Of a stretch of DNA of 43,862 bases, positions 43,648 through 43,862 are shown one piece after another. Below the pieces are notes generated by a model. That model worked only from the letters and a program-made list of their open reading frames with translations. It did not search any database and was not told the origin of the DNA. Each line of letters opens with the position of its first letter. The first letter of the stretch is position 1. Both the position numbers and the translations under genes were made by a program. The DNA comes from Denitromonas iodatirespirans. Lineage in GTDB: Bacteria > Pseudomonadota > Gammaproteobacteria > Burkholderiales > Rhodocyclaceae. The stretch lies in the NCBI RefSeq assembly GCF_018524365.1, contig NZ_JAEKFT010000035.1, positions 1 to 43,862 on the forward strand, written 5' to 3'.

Positions 43648-43862
43648 GGAAACGCTGATTATTTCGTTTGCATATCGCCCCACGGGCGGCTCTGTTTGAG
43701 ACAATACGCATAGTTCCTTCACGACGGTGACGATCCCGATGCAATCGAGCTTCTCCGACCTTGAGTACGCGGCCAAGAAGAAGATGACGCGCCGCGACCG
43801 GTTCCTTGCCCAGATCGAAGCGGTGACACCGTGGGCGGCGCTCGAAGCGCTGATCGAGCCGC
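43648..43862 (+). mobile_element. IS5-type insertion sequence, left part (runs off window)
   Basis: The putative left end GGAAACGCTGATT begins at 43648, directly after CTAA, a tetranucleotide fitting the YTAR target of the IS5 subgroup. Local base composition is lower in GC than the surroundings. The transposase start lies 91 bp inside. The right end and target duplication are outside the window. Confidence 0.65.
43739..43862 (+). CDS. IS5-family transposase, N-terminal fragment
   Basis: The frame opens MQSSFSDLEYAAKKKMTRRD and continues FLAQIEAVTPWAALEALIEP at the window edge. This matches the conserved N-terminus of IS5-subgroup DDE transposases (SFSDLEFAAKKKxTRRExFL and VPWxxLExLIEP). There are 41 codons in view, with no stop. 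It is truncated by the window edge, not by mutation as far as can be seen, and the catalytic DDE residues lie outside. Confidence 0.88.
   Translation, partial: MQSSFSDLEYAAKKKMTRRDRFLAQIEAVTPWAALEALIEP

Overview
The window is a GC-rich, densely coded chromosomal segment. Its gene content fits a betaproteobacterium, most likely Rhodocyclales (Thauera/Azoarcus/Zoogloea-like). The pointers are a kinase/phosphatase pair beside rph-rdgB-hemW and yicC, an S-adenosylhomocysteine (SAH) riboswitch on metH, a PEP-CTERM protein, and many c-di-GMP and envelope-signalling proteins. The taxonomy is inferred from context; no rRNA is present. The window has insertion-sequence material at both ends: a decayed IS3-type transposase on the left and the start of an intact-looking IS5-type element on the right.

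Layout. (1) 0.5-6.3 kb: a minus-strand run (Ser/Thr kinase, PP2C phosphatase, rph, rdgB, hemW) with 4-nt stop/start overlaps, divergent from yicC, then a small XRE regulator. (2) 6.5-12.6 kb: a DUF1840 protein, an acetolactate-synthase-like TPP enzyme, a polytopic protein with a soluble C-terminal domain, a DUF4399 protein, an alpha/beta hydrolase and an AEC transporter. (3) 12.7-16.5 kb: a three-gene overlapping unit in which two periplasmic solute-binding proteins flank a membrane diguanylate cyclase, followed by a small monooxygenase-like protein and an unknown gene. (4) 16.5-21.8 kb: an MBL/beta-CASP hydrolase, then metH behind a recognisable promoter, SAH riboswitch and terminator. (5) 22-24.7 kb: a PEP-CTERM protein coupled to a membrane protein with two L7/L12-C-terminal-like repeats, an unknown gene, and a YitT-family protein.

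(6) 24.8-33.1 kb is the most unusual stretch. It holds a membrane-anchored TIR protein, a 1123-residue five-PAS GGDEF-EAL protein, a receiver-like protein of unknown function, and an 888-residue TIR-CHAT-TM-LysM-LysM protein. The last two are probably co-transcribed, and the junction between them carries a perfect 13-bp inverted repeat that includes the downstream start codon. The domain layout suggests cytosolic NADase-like and protease-like modules joined through the membrane to a peptidoglycan-binding tail, possibly an envelope-coupled defence or cell-fate switch. This is inference.

(7) 33.2-39.7 kb: a periplasmic glycerophosphodiesterase, a two-CxxC glutaredoxin fusion, and an envelope-stress-like operon (EF-hand protein, MlaC-like protein, BON lipoprotein, small lipoprotein). 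That operon is divergent from a CHASE3 histidine kinase, with a LuxR-type response regulator convergent to the kinase and a periplasmic rhodanese beyond. An RcsB-like inverted repeat lies in the divergent promoter. (8) 39.7-43.9 kb: an EamA transporter, a second-type PRPP synthetase, a dihaem cytochrome c, a MaoC-like dehydratase and the IS5-type element.

No tRNA, rRNA or CRISPR array was seen. Apart from the transposase relic at the left end, no gene-free stretch exceeds about 300 bases.
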